Shown piece after piece: positions 1 to 9,565 of a stretch of 64,000 nucleotides of DNA. Position 1 is the stretch's first letter; every line of letters begins with the position of its first letter. Below the pieces are notes generated by a model, which had not been told where the DNA came from, searched no databases, and worked only from the letters and a program-made list of their open reading frames with translations. The translations under genes were made by a program, and so were the position numbers. This stretch comes from Halanaerobium polyolivorans (GTDB lineage: Bacteria > Bacillota > Halanaerobiia > Halanaerobiales > Halanaerobiaceae): contig NZ_JAJFAT010000004.1 of NCBI RefSeq assembly GCF_020711195.1, positions 1 to 64,000 on the forward strand, written 5' to 3'.

Positions 1-107
1 TTTTATCAAAAAGGGAGTCTTCTTTCTATTTTTTTTATGATTCAGTTTTGAATCTCCAAAAGTAATTTTACACTAACTTAATTTCATTTTCTTAGGCTAT
101 TTTTTTT

Positions 108-140
108 AAAAAAAAGGGGGAGAAAAACTAATAATCTCCC
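108..140 (-). terminator. Rho-independent terminator of rnr-smpB
   Basis: On the minus strand the last codons of smpB form one arm (GGGAGA) that pairs with TCTCCC just past the stop, followed by CC and a run of eight T. The hairpin overlaps the stop codon, so smpB is the last gene of its transcript. No tmRNA gene is visible in the remaining bases to position 1. Confidence 0.75.
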
Positions 141-610
141 TCTTTTCTCCTTCTATTAAAAGCTTTTTCCATCTCTCTTTTAGCTGTCTTTTTGGCAATA
201 TCTCTTCTTTTATCATGTTTTTGTTTACCTTTGGCAACAGCAAGTTCAACCTTACAGAGATTTTTTCTTAAATAAATTGTTAAGGGAACAAGAGTATAAC
301 CTTTTTGAGTAGTATAGCCAATTAACTTTCTTATCTGGCTTTTATGGAGCAGTAGTTTACGCTTTCTTTCTGGCTCATGATTAAAGCGATTACCCTCCTT
401 ATAAGGGCTTATATGCATATTATGCAGATAAACTTCTCCTCCCTCAACCAGAGCAAAACTATCTTTTAAATTAACCCTATGGTTGCGAATAGATTTTATT
501 TCTGTTCCCTGCAGTTTAATTCCTGCTTCATAGACCTCTTCTATATAAAAATCATGTCTTGCTTTTTTATTCCTGGCAACTATCTCTATATCTTCATCTT
601 TTTTAGCCAA
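128..610 (-). CDS. smpB: SsrA-binding protein SmpB
   Basis: SmpB binds tmRNA and brings it to stalled ribosomes for trans-translation in the cytoplasm. About 160 residues, the usual family length, with the conserved core [12 protein letters not shown]-like and [19 protein letters not shown], and the basic C-terminal tail ([15 protein letters not shown], then NRRRK). I choose the TTG start at 610 (MAKKDED...) because family members begin with MAKK and AAAGGA lies 10 bases upstream. A GTG at 619 would add three residues but sits almost on the ribosome binding site. It starts 19 bases after the rnr stop, the usual Firmicute rnr-smpB pairing. Confidence 0.95.
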   Translation of the reverse strand: MAKKDEDIEIVARNKKARHDFYIEEVYEAGIKLQGTEIKSIRNHRVNLKDSFALVEGGEVYLHNMHISPYKEGNRFNHEPERKRKLLLHKSQIRKLIGYTTQKGYTLVPLTIYLRKNLCKVELAVAKGKQKHDKRRDIAKKTAKREMEKAFNRRRKEGDY

Positions 611-628
611 GCTTAACACATCCTTTGC

Positions 629-2776
629 TTAATCAATCTTTTCTACTAAGCTAAAGTCAAGTTCGCGCTCATCACGATTGACATTAACTACTTTTATCTT
701 TAGTTCATCACCAATTCTATAAATCTTATTTGTTCTTTCACCTTTCAGACGGTATTGATCCTGATCATAATGATAATAATCATCTTTTAATTCTTTAATA
801 TGGATTAAACCTTCAACAGTATTTTCTAATTCAACGAAAATACCAAAACCTGTTATCCCACTAATTATACCCTCAAATTCCTCACCAATTTTATCTTCCA
901 TGTATTCAATCTTTTTAAGATCAACTGAATCTCTTTCTGCATCTGTAGCTCTTCTTTCCTGGAGAGAGCAGTGGTCAGCAATCTTAGGTAGTTCAGCATC
1001 AATTTCATCTTGTCGCTTTTGACTTAAATAACCTTTAGCTACTGTTTCTTTAATGATTCGATGTGCTGTTAGATCAGGATATCTTCTAATCGGTGAAGTA
1101 AAGTGAGTATAATGGGTAACTCCAAGTCCAAAATGACCTATATTTTTTTCTGAATAAACAGCTTTTTTCAAAGATCTCAACATAACAGTCTCAATGATTT
1201 TTTCTTCTTTACTTCCTCTTACTTCTTCTAATATGGCCTGTAGTGAACGAGGGTGAACCCCATTTTTAATTCCCTTTAATTCATAACCAAAATTATGAAT
1301 AAACTCTTTAAATTGAATCATCCGATCAAGATCAGGCTCTTCATGAATCCTATAGATAAAGGGCATTTCTCGCCATGACATTTCTGCAGCAACAATTCTG
1401 TTAGCTGCAATCATAAATTCTTCTATTAACTGTTCTGCTTCCCGATGAGGTCTTTTCTTTAATTTAATTGGTTTTCCTTTTTCATCTAATTCAACCTTAA
1501 CCTCGGTAAAATTGAAATCCATACTTCCTTCTTCAAAGCGATTTTTGCGTAATCTTTCTCTAAGTTTGTTCATCATATTAATTTCTGCAACAAAATCACT
1601 ATATTTATTTTTGATTTTCTCATCGTTATCTTTAATTATTGCCTGAGCATCATCATAGGTCATCCTGTGATTTGATTTAATAACTGATTTAACTATTTGG
1701 TGATCTGAAATCTCAATCCCTATTTTACCACACAGCTTATATTCAATAAATACTGTTAATGTCATCCGATCAACATGAGGGTTAAGACTACAAATTCCAT
1801 TTGATAATTTTTCCGGCAGCATAGGAATAACCCGATCAACCAGATAAATACTGGTAGCTCTAGAATATGCTTCCTGATCAAGTAGGCTGCCTTTTTTGAC
1901 ATAATGGCTTACATCTGCGATATGAACTCCCAGGCGATATTTTTTATCTGATAACTTTTCTATAGAAACAGCATCATCTAAGTCTTTTGCATCAGCTCCA
2001 TCAATAGTAACCAGCTTTAAGTCTCTTAAATCAACCCGAGTTTCATCAGCTGCAATTGTCTTTTCATCAACCTGATCAGCTATATTTTTTAATTCCTTGT
2101 TGAGCTTTTTAGGAAATTCACCTGGTAGATCAAGCTGACGAATAATGGCTTCAATATCAACTCCAGCATCATCTTTATGACCTAAAATTTCAGTGATAAC
2201 ACCTTCTGGATTCCGATTTTGGGCAGGCCAACGGCTAATTTTAGCTACAACCTTATCCCCATTTTGAGCCCCATTTAAAGCATCTGGCGGAATAAAGATA
2301 TCATTACAAATTCTTTTATTATCAGGGATTAAAAATCCATAATTTTTGTACTTTTCTAAATTACCAACAATTGTTTTGTTAACTCTTTCTATTATTTCTG
2401 CAACTTCCCCAGCCTGGCTTTTACCCCTACTTGAGCGAACTAAACGCACAAATACCTTATCATTATGCATAGCCCCGTTCATATTTGATGAAGAAATATA
2501 GATATCATCTTTTTCAGGATCATCTGGAATTAAAAAAGCATTACCAGAAGCAGTTTTTTCAATCCTACCTGCAATTAAATTAAATTTTTCAGGAATTCCA
2601 AGCAGACCTGCTTCATTTTGATAAATATAGCCCGACTCTAAAAGGTCATCAAGCAGTTCAGAAAACAGCTGCTGCTGATCCCGGCTGATATCAAAGCTTT
2701 TATAAATTTCTTCTTTTGAAAGTGGTTTATGGACTTCTTCTTTTAATCTTTTCAATAATTCACTTCTTGCACTCAT
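629..2776 (-). CDS. rnr: Ribonuclease R
   Basis: A 715-residue 3'-to-5' exoribonuclease that degrades structured RNA, including tmRNA-tagged messages. Order seen: N-terminal helix-turn-helix-like region (about 1-60), cold-shock domains (about 65-200), RNB catalytic domain with DGADAKDLDDAVSIE holding the metal-binding aspartates (around 259-270) and HYTHFTSPIRRYPDL (around 555-570), then a C-terminal S1 domain (EEFEGIISGITGFGIFVEL, about 630-710). Length and motifs are standard. It is followed closely by smpB, and the two probably share a transcript. Confidence 0.97.
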   Translation of the reverse strand: MSARSELLKRLKEEVHKPLSKEEIYKSFDISRDQQQLFSELLDDLLESGYIYQNEAGLLGIPEKFNLIAGRIEKTASGNAFLIPDDPEKDDIYISSSNMNGAMHNDKVFVRLVRSSRGKSQAGEVAEIIERVNKTIVGNLEKYKNYGFLIPDNKRICNDIFIPPDALNGAQNGDKVVAKISRWPAQNRNPEGVITEILGHKDDAGVDIEAIIRQLDLPGEFPKKLNKELKNIADQVDEKTIAADETRVDLRDLKLVTIDGADAKDLDDAVSIEKLSDKKYRLGVHIADVSHYVKKGSLLDQEAYSRATSIYLVDRVIPMLPEKLSNGICSLNPHVDRMTLTVFIEYKLCGKIGIEISDHQIVKSVIKSNHRMTYDDAQAIIKDNDEKIKNKYSDFVAEINMMNKLRERLRKNRFEEGSMDFNFTEVKVELDEKGKPIKLKKRPHREAEQLIEEFMIAANRIVAAEMSWREMPFIYRIHEEPDLDRMIQFKEFIHNFGYELKGIKNGVHPRSLQAILEEVRGSKEEKIIETVMLRSLKKAVYSEKNIGHFGLGVTHYTHFTSPIRRYPDLTAHRIIKETVAKGYLSQKRQDEIDAELPKIADHCSLQERRATDAERDSVDLKKIEYMEDKIGEEFEGIISGITGFGIFVELENTVEGLIHIKELKDDYYHYDQDQYRLKGERTNKIYRIGDELKIKVVNVNRDERELDFSLVEKID

Positions 2777-2861
2777 TTATTAATCATCTCCAGTCATTTT
2801 GCCTTTTTTAAAAATACTAAGTTAAGTTAATTTCGAAACTGAGATAATTCAAAAGCTAAAA

Positions 2862-3413
2862 TCAAAGTCCCAGCTGATCAGAAATATCCTGCATTGCTGA
2901 TAATGAAAGCCCCACAAACTCTTTCAACTTTAAATCCATCTCCTGACAGGATGCTATAACATCCCTATCTGCTCCTTTTGCAAAAGAGCTGTCTGAATAT
3001 CTATTTAAAACAAATTCACTATCTAAAGCTTCTAATTTTTTCTCAGGATGAATTAAGGCAGAAGCTACAATTAATCCGGTCAAAGGATCAGCTGCATAAA
3101 GGGCTTTAGCCAGCAAAGTTTTTCTAGCTAAACCATGCATACCATTGTGAGCTCTAACAGCATTAACTAAATCTTCATCCATACCCCTTTCTGCAAGCAT
3201 ATCAGCCCCGAGCTGGCTATGCTTAGCTGGCTGATCAGCAGTATCTTCATAATCTATATCATGAAGAAGACCGGCCAAACGCCACTTATTTTGATCTTTA
3301 TCAAAATAATCGGCAAGTTCTGCCATAACTGCTTCCACTGCCAGACAGTGTTTGCGAAGATTTTTTTCTTTAATATTTTCTTTCATCAATTCAAGTGCTT
3401 CTTCTCTCTGCAT
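2862..3413 (-). CDS. HD-domain phosphohydrolase-like protein
   Basis: A 183-residue cytoplasmic protein with an HDIG-type metal-binding domain: H at about 22 (KHCLAVEAVM), the HD pair in GLLHDIDYED (about 48-57) and a later H (KHSQLGADML; AVRAHNGMHG). Such proteins hydrolyse nucleotide or phosphate esters, but the substrate cannot be read here. The start ATG has AGGAGG eight bases upstream. It lies 17 bases after the thioesterase gene, so the two are probably co-transcribed. Confidence 0.8.
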   Translation of the reverse strand: MQREEALELMKENIKEKNLRKHCLAVEAVMAELADYFDKDQNKWRLAGLLHDIDYEDTADQPAKHSQLGADMLAERGMDEDLVNAVRAHNGMHGLARKTLLAKALYAADPLTGLIVASALIHPEKKLEALDSEFVLNRYSDSSFAKGADRDVIASCQEMDLKLKEFVGLSLSAMQDISDQLGL

Positions 3414-3430
3414 AATTAAAACCTCCTAAG

Positions 3431-3838
3431 TTAAGTTTTTTCTACAAATTTGGCCTCAGCTTTTGCAATTAATTTATTTGAGCTATCAATAATTTGAGCT
3501 GAACAGTAGTGAATTACGGCAATAGATTTTTTAAGTGATCTTTCATATTTACCCTTAATTATTACCTTTTCACCAATTTTTAATGCCTTTTTAAAACGTA
3601 TATTTAATTCAGCTGTATAGGCTTTTATACCTTTAACACCCACTGCATAAGCCATAGCTTCATCCAACAATGTTGCCACTAAACCACCGTGCATAATTCC
3701 ATCAAATCCCTGATGATTTTTAAGAGCAATAAATTCTGCTTCCACAATATTAGGGGAAGTCTCTTTGAATTTAAGCCCAAGAGAAATTGGATTATCTTCC
3801 CCACAGGCAAAACACATTGCATCATCTACTTCAGGCAT
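3431..3838 (-). CDS. PaaI-family hotdog thioesterase
   Basis: A hotdog-fold acyl-CoA thioesterase of the PaaI/YbgC-like group, about 135 residues. The family signature HQGFDGIMHGGLVATLLDEAMA is present, with the catalytic-region GGLVATLLDEA helix. The first residues (DDAMCFACGEDNP) match the CFxCG motif common in this group. I choose the ATG at 3838, with AAAGG about 10 bases upstream. A TTG at 3859 would start inside the T-run of the preceding terminator. Substrate unknown. Confidence 0.85.
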   Translation of the reverse strand: MPEVDDAMCFACGEDNPISLGLKFKETSPNIVEAEFIALKNHQGFDGIMHGGLVATLLDEAMAYAVGVKGIKAYTAELNIRFKKALKIGEKVIIKGKYERSLKKSIAVIHYCSAQIIDSSNKLIAKAEAKFVEKT

Positions 3839-3857
3839 AAAATCACTACCTTTCTTC

Positions 3858-3897
3858 AAAAAAACCCTCCCAGCAGTAAATTACTACAAGGAGGGTG
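3858..3897 (-). terminator. Rho-independent terminator of the pyrophosphatase gene
   Basis: Minus strand: ACCCTCC pairs with GGAGGGT. The loop can extend the stem through AGTA/TACT, and a run of seven T follows. It lies just past the hppA stop and immediately before the thioesterase gene. Confidence 0.9.
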
Positions 3898-3925
3898 TTT
3901 AATAACTTTACTACTAATTTTAATT

Positions 3926-5878
3926 TTACATGAATAAAGGAGCAAATACAAGAGAAACAATAGTCATTAACTTAATAAGAATATTTAAGGAAGGACCAGA
4001 AGTATCCTTAAAAGGATCTCCTACTGTATCTCCAACAACTGCAGCAGAGTGAGTTTCTGTACCCTTACCACCAAAAGCTCCAGATTCAATATATTTTTTA
4101 GCATTATCCCAAGCTCCACCAGCATTTGCCATCATGATAGCTAATAAAACACCTGAAGAAAGGGAACCAGCTAACAGTCCACCTAAAGCTTGAACATCCC
4201 AGAGACCAATTATTACTGGAACTATTACTGCTAATAGTCCTGGTAAAATCATTTCTTTTAAAGCAGCTGTTGTACTAATATCAACACATTTTCTGTGGTC
4301 AGGTTTTTGAGTACCCTCCATAATTCCTGGCATTTCTTTAAACTGCCTTCTAACCTCTTCTATCATCTGAGAAGCGGCCTTCCCTACAGCTTCCATTGTA
4401 ATTGCAGAAAATAGGAAGGGCAGCATAGCACCAATAAAGAGACCAATAATTACCTGAGGATTAGTTAAGCTAATGGAATCCAGTTCAACAGCCTGGGAAA
4501 AAGCAGCAAAAAGTGATAAAGCTGTTAAAGCAGCTGAACCAATTGCAAAACCTTTACCAATCGCAGCTGTTGTATTACCAACTGAATCAAGCTTATCTGT
4601 AATATCACGAACAGAAGAATCTAGTTCTGCCATCTCGGCAATTCCACCAGCATTATCAGCTATTGGACCATAAGCATCAACAGAAAGAGTAATTCCTGTT
4701 GTTGATAACATACCTACTGCAGCCATGGCAATACCATATAAACCTGCAAAGTGAAAAGCAAAATAAATTGCAATAGTAATAACCAGGATTGGAAACATTG
4801 TACTTCTCATCCCAACAGCTAGACCACTAATAATATTAGTAGCTGCACCTGTTTGAGACTGACTTGCAATATGTTTTACAGGTCCATAGTGTTCTGATGT
4901 ATAGTATTCAGTAATCCGACCGATTAAAGTACCAGCAATTAAGCCAGCAACAATAGCAACAAAGACACCAAAATCACCAACTAAGTTTTGAACAAGGAAA
5001 TAAGCTGCAACAACAGTTAGAAAAGCAGCTGTTAAAGTTCCTCTCTCCAGGGCCTTAGCAGGATTAGTACCTTCTTTAGCATTAACAAACCTAGTTCCTA
5101 TAATTGCAGCAATAATACCAACTGCAGCTATTAACATAGGTAAAATAACATAATTTTCACCCATTGCTACACCAAGTGTCATCGCAGCTATAATTGAACC
5201 AACAAAAGATTCAAAAAGGTCTGCTCCCATACCAGCAACATCACCAACATTATCACCAACATTATCAGCAATAACAGCAGGATTACGAGGATCATCCTCA
5301 GGAATTCCTGCTTCTACCTTACCAACTAAATCAGCCCCAACATCAGCAGCTTTGGTATAAATACCACCACCAACACGGGCAAAAAGAGCAATAGAACTAG
5401 CTCCAAAGGCAAAACCACGGATAAATTCAACATTATCTGCAAAAAATATGTAGAGAATTCCTAAACCTAAAGTACCCAAACCAACAACAGACATTCCCAT
5501 TACTGTACCACCAGAAAAAGCAACATCTAAAGCCTCATTAAGGCCACTTTTGGCTGCTTCTGTAGTTCTGGCATTAGATTGAGTTGCAATCTGCATCCCA
5601 ATAAATCCAGCTAAAGCAGAAAAGAAAGCTCCCAATATAAATGATACAGCTGTCTGCCAGCCCAAATTAGGCACAGATGCCATAATAATTGCTACTACAA
5701 CAACAAAAACTGACAGCATCTTATATTCACGCCCCAGAAACGCCATAGCCCCTTCATTGATTGCACGTGATAATTCTGCCATCCGTTCACTACCCATACT
5801 TGCTTTTTTAACTTTTCCTGTAAGAATAAATGCAAAAACCAAGGCAATTATTCCTGCCAGGGGTGTATAAAAACTCAT
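3926..5878 (-). CDS. hppA: K+-stimulated membrane-bound pyrophosphatase
   Basis: A 650-residue integral membrane enzyme that hydrolyses PPi and pumps H+ and/or Na+ out of the cytoplasm. About 15-16 hydrophobic segments are visible. The pyrophosphate-binding loop reads [20 protein letters not shown] followed by [21 protein letters not shown]. The motif [10 protein letters not shown] has Ala and Gly at the two positions that are Lys and Thr in K+-independent enzymes, so this belongs to the K+-dependent class (established family rule). I cannot tell H+ from Na+ pumping by eye. GGAGG lies seven bases before the ATG. It has its own terminator. Confidence 0.96.
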   Translation of the reverse strand: MSFYTPLAGIIALVFAFILTGKVKKASMGSERMAELSRAINEGAMAFLGREYKMLSVFVVVVAIIMASVPNLGWQTAVSFILGAFFSALAGFIGMQIATQSNARTTEAAKSGLNEALDVAFSGGTVMGMSVVGLGTLGLGILYIFFADNVEFIRGFAFGASSIALFARVGGGIYTKAADVGADLVGKVEAGIPEDDPRNPAVIADNVGDNVGDVAGMGADLFESFVGSIIAAMTLGVAMGENYVILPMLIAAVGIIAAIIGTRFVNAKEGTNPAKALERGTLTAAFLTVVAAYFLVQNLVGDFGVFVAIVAGLIAGTLIGRITEYYTSEHYGPVKHIASQSQTGAATNIISGLAVGMRSTMFPILVITIAIYFAFHFAGLYGIAMAAVGMLSTTGITLSVDAYGPIADNAGGIAEMAELDSSVRDITDKLDSVGNTTAAIGKGFAIGSAALTALSLFAAFSQAVELDSISLTNPQVIIGLFIGAMLPFLFSAITMEAVGKAASQMIEEVRRQFKEMPGIMEGTQKPDHRKCVDISTTAALKEMILPGLLAVIVPVIIGLWDVQALGGLLAGSLSSGVLLAIMMANAGGAWDNAKKYIESGAFGGKGTETHSAAVVGDTVGDPFKDTSGPSLNILIKLMTIVSLVFAPLFM

Positions 5879-6061
5879 GCACCAACCTCCTTATAAATTA
5901 ATATTATTTCAGCTTATAAATTGAATGAATTAAATTAATATAAATTTTAAAAATCACAAATAAAATTTCTATATTATAATAGTTTATAATTTTAAATATT
6001 AGATTAAGTTTATTTTAGAACAGAAAAAATTGCTGCTTTTATTAATCTTTTATTTAAAATT

Positions 6062-6283
6062 TTATAAAATAGCTAGAAGTAGAGAATTTAACATAAACAA
6101 TATAGCTGCCACTGTAGTAGCTTTACTGATCTTATCCTCCATCTTTCTACCTGATTTACCAAAAAAAGTTGTTGCTCCTCCATCAATGGCTCCGGAGAGA
6201 CCTGCACTTTTACCTGATTGCAGCAGAACACCAACAATTACAGCGATAGCTATAATAAAATGAATTACTTTAAGAACTAACAC
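6062..6283 (-). CDS. secG: Preprotein translocase subunit SecG
   Basis: A 73-residue inner-membrane protein with two hydrophobic helices (about 2-20 and 52-72) separated by the family loop GVLLQSGKSAGLSGAIDGGATTFFGKSG. It stabilises SecYE during export. The start is GTG with GGAGG 10 bases upstream. In many Firmicutes secG lies between eno and rnr. That order is kept here, but with an efflux operon upstream and hppA plus two genes downstream. Confidence 0.93.
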   Translation of the reverse strand: MLVLKVIHFIIAIAVIVGVLLQSGKSAGLSGAIDGGATTFFGKSGRKMEDKISKATTVAAILFMLNSLLLAIL

Positions 6284-6438
6284 TCTAATCTCACCTCCAG
6301 TAATTAGTAAAATATTGCTAAATCGATATCTTTCAACACAGCTTTAATTTTAACATACTAAAGATAAAAAAACAATAATTTAAAGAGAAAAACTGCAGTA
6401 TTATTGAACAGCTAATATTCTGAAAAATGAAACAATGA

Positions 6439-6478
6439 AATTCCTGCACCATTGAACTTTAGCTATGGTACAGGAATT
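6439..6478 (-). terminator. Stem-loop terminator after the RND efflux operon
   Basis: On the minus strand a 14-bp stem (AATTCCTG, one T-G wobble, ACCAT) with a 12-base loop lies seven bases past the RND gene stop. The tract after it is only moderately T-rich (TCATTGTTTCATTTTT). The rest of the gap up to secG holds no gene. Confidence 0.7.
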
Positions 6479-6484
6479 ATATTT

Positions 6485-9400
6485 TTAAATATATTTGGAT
6501 GCTTCTTCTCTATCTATTCCTTTTAGCTTAGCAATTACTATTTCTCTTAAGTCAGTTAATAGTGAATAAACTATTGGAATCACAAAAAGTGTTAAGAAGG
6601 TAGCGAAGCTAAGTCCACTAACTATAACAACTCCCATCGGTTGAGTCGCTTCTGCACCTTCACCAATACCAAAAGCAATCGGTAATAAAGCAAGAATAGT
6701 TGTTAAAGCTGTCATCATAATCGGTCTTAATCTTATTGTAGCTGCATTGATTATGGCCTCTATTTTATCCTGACCTCTTCTCCGCAGTTGATTAATATAA
6801 TCAACCATTACTATAGCATTATTTACAACAATTCCACTTAAGGTTATCAGACCTAAAAATGATGGTACAGAAATTATACTTCCACTGATAAAGAGCCCTA
6901 AGATCACACCAATAATAGCCATTGGAATTGTAAACATTATTGTAAAGGGGTGAACAAGTGACTCAAATTGAGACGCCATTACCATATATACAAGCACTGC
7001 AGCAAGAGCAAAAGCAAATATTAAGCTCTGAAAAGCCTCAATCGTATCTTCAAATTCACCTTCATAAGTAAATCTATAACCTTCAGGCAATTCTATTTCA
7101 TTTAATCTCTGCTGAATATCTCCAACTACAGAGCCTAAGTCTCTACCTTCAATATCAGCAGTTATTTCCGCAAATCTTTCCTGATCGCGTCTTAATATTT
7201 CTGCCGGTCCTTCTGTAATTTCACTCCTAACTAAACGATTTAAAGGGATCATATTACCATTTGGACTGCGAATTGTTAAATCTTCAAGTTGGGTTGAACT
7301 TTCAATTTGTTCTCCTTCTAAACGCACCCTAATATCATATTCATCACCATCAACCTCATATCTGCTGGCAACATCTCCACTAACTGCACTTCTAACTGTA
7401 TTGGCAATTTGATTTACATTTAAACCAAATCTAGAACTAAGGGCACGGTCTACCTTTAAATGTAATTCTGGTCGACCTTCATCAAAACTATCTTCAATTT
7501 CTACTAAACCTTCTACATCTTCAATGGCCAGTACAGCTCTTTGAATTTCTCTTTCAAGAATTTCCAGGTTATCGCCTCTTAACCGAACATTAACCGGCCT
7601 ATCATCACCACCACCTGGACCAGTCTGTTCAGAAACATTGATTTCAAGATCTGGAATATTAACTCTCTGCCTTATTTCTTCCATAACTTCAACAGTTGTT
7701 CTATCCCTTTCTGCTGCTGGTAGAAGTGAAACATTAAAATTCCCTGCATGACTGCTGGCAGCAGTCTGCATCATATTAGCTGAACCAACATTTACTATAA
7801 CTGTCTCAACCTCAGGAATATCAAATAAGATTTCTTCTATCTCTGCAGCTGCTCGATCAGATTCTGAAAGTATAGTTCCTACAGGCAGATTATAGCTTAT
7901 AGAAATATCACCTTGATCTGTAGTTGGGATAAATTCAAAACCAATCCCTGGCAGCAAAGCAAGGCTTCCCACTAAAGAGATTAATAAAATTCCAATTATT
8001 ATCCATCTCCGCTTTAGGGCTGAAGTTAAGAGACTGCGGTATTTTTTCCTTATTTTCCCCTCTTTTTTACCTCTGTCTATTTCATTTTGTGTTATTTTCA
8101 ATATTTTAGATGAAAGCATGGGAATAAGTGTTAAGGCAACTAATAAAGAAGCAAGCAAAGAAAAGGCAACTGTTAAGGCCAAATCTTTAAATAACTCACC
8201 AGCAAGTCCTTCAACAAAAACTATGGGCAAAAATACTACCACAGTTGTCATAGTTGAAGCCACTATTGCCATTCCAACCTCTGAGCTACCTTCTCTAGCA
8301 GCTTCAATTTTTCCCTGACCCATACTACGATAACGATATATATTTTCTAAAACAACCACCGCATTATCAACCAGCATCCCCACTCCGAGGGCTAAACCAC
8401 CAAGTGAGATAACATTCAAGTTAACATCTGCAAAATACATTAAAACAAAAGTTGCTATAATCGAAACAGGCATAGCAGTAGCAATTATTAAAGTACTTCT
8501 GATATTACGCAAAAACAGATAAAGTATTAATACTGCTAATAGCCCACCTATGATTGCATTTCTACTCACAGAATTTATCGAATCTACAATAAACTCTGAT
8601 TGATCAAAAGCTACAGCGAAATTATAGTTAGGATAATCTCTCTGAATGGATTGCATTTCTTGTTTAACTGCTTCAGCAACATCTACAGTATTGGCATCTG
8701 TTTGTTTTTGAATAGAAAGAGAAATACTCTCTTTACCATCAGTTCTAGAAATAGTTTGAACATCAGCAAAACCATCTTCCACTTCGGCAATATCAGATAA
8801 TTTAACAAAACCTCTTTCTCCTACTGGGATATTAACATCTCTAATTTCCTCAATAGAAGAAAACTTACCTATTGTTCTAACAAGCAGCTCTCTATTTCCC
8901 TGTCTGACATCACCAGCAGATACATTTACATTTTCTTGAGCTATAATACCTCTAATGGTCTCATAATCAAGATTGTAATGATTTAAGCGTTCTCTTTTTA
9001 AAGAAACAATTATTTCTCTTTCTAAACCTCCCTGGAGATTAACCTGAGCAACACCAGGGGTTCTCTCCAAACGGGGAATTAACTGGTCTTCAGTTTCTTC
9101 TTTCAGCTCAGCTAAACCAATTCCATCTGCACTGACCCCATAAACCATAATTGGTATCATAGCAGGGTCAAATTTAAAAACTAGCGGGCTATCTGCACCA
9201 TCAGGTAGAGCTGTTCCACTAATCATATCAATTTGTTCTCTTAAATCAAGTACAGCAAAATCCATATCTCTACCCCAGTTAAATTCAACCACCACAGTGG
9301 AAGATCCCATAGCTGAAGTAGATCGAACTGCTTGAACTCCTTCAACAGTAGAGACAGCACTTTCTATTGGTCTTGTAACTAAATTTTCTATTTCTTCAGA

Positions 9401-9565
9401 GCCTACCCCACTGTAACTGGTAACTATTGCTGCTCCGGGAAAAGTAATATCTGGATAAAGATCAAGACTAAGATTGGTTAAAGCTACTATCCCGATTAAA
9501 ATAATTACCAGAATAATCATTGCAGTGGTGACAGGTCTTTTTATCGAGAATTCTGAGATTTTCAT
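6485..9565 (-). CDS. RND multidrug efflux transporter (AcrB/HAE1 family)
   Basis: A 1026-residue inner-membrane proton-driven pump subunit, normal length for the family. It shows the twofold RND layout: an N-terminal helix, a large periplasmic loop (about 35-330), a helix bundle, a second helix and loop (about 540-840), and a second bundle. The helix-4 motif reads GVGMLVDNAVVVLENIYR, so the first relay Asp is kept and the second is Asn, a common variant outside proteobacterial AcrB. Its start overlaps the adaptor stop by four bases (ATGA). With the adaptor and TolC-type genes it forms a full tripartite pump across two membranes. Confidence 0.95.
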   Translation of the reverse strand: MKISEFSIKRPVTTAMIILVIILIGIVALTNLSLDLYPDITFPGAAIVTSYSGVGSEEIENLVTRPIESAVSTVEGVQAVRSTSAMGSSTVVVEFNWGRDMDFAVLDLREQIDMISGTALPDGADSPLVFKFDPAMIPIMVYGVSADGIGLAELKEETEDQLIPRLERTPGVAQVNLQGGLEREIIVSLKRERLNHYNLDYETIRGIIAQENVNVSAGDVRQGNRELLVRTIGKFSSIEEIRDVNIPVGERGFVKLSDIAEVEDGFADVQTISRTDGKESISLSIQKQTDANTVDVAEAVKQEMQSIQRDYPNYNFAVAFDQSEFIVDSINSVSRNAIIGGLLAVLILYLFLRNIRSTLIIATAMPVSIIATFVLMYFADVNLNVISLGGLALGVGMLVDNAVVVLENIYRYRSMGQGKIEAAREGSSEVGMAIVASTMTTVVVFLPIVFVEGLAGELFKDLALTVAFSLLASLLVALTLIPMLSSKILKITQNEIDRGKKEGKIRKKYRSLLTSALKRRWIIIGILLISLVGSLALLPGIGFEFIPTTDQGDISISYNLPVGTILSESDRAAAEIEEILFDIPEVETVIVNVGSANMMQTAASSHAGNFNVSLLPAAERDRTTVEVMEEIRQRVNIPDLEINVSEQTGPGGGDDRPVNVRLRGDNLEILEREIQRAVLAIEDVEGLVEIEDSFDEGRPELHLKVDRALSSRFGLNVNQIANTVRSAVSGDVASRYEVDGDEYDIRVRLEGEQIESSTQLEDLTIRSPNGNMIPLNRLVRSEITEGPAEILRRDQERFAEITADIEGRDLGSVVGDIQQRLNEIELPEGYRFTYEGEFEDTIEAFQSLIFAFALAAVLVYMVMASQFESLVHPFTIMFTIPMAIIGVILGLFISGSIISVPSFLGLITLSGIVVNNAIVMVDYINQLRRRGQDKIEAIINAATIRLRPIMMTALTTILALLPIAFGIGEGAEATQPMGVVIVSGLSFATFLTLFVIPIVYSLLTDLREIVIAKLKGIDREEASKYI

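Noticed and set aside
1-107. tmRNA gene following smpB
   Set aside because: Only about 100 bases remain and no tRNA-like acceptor end or tag-peptide frame is visible. It may lie outside the window.
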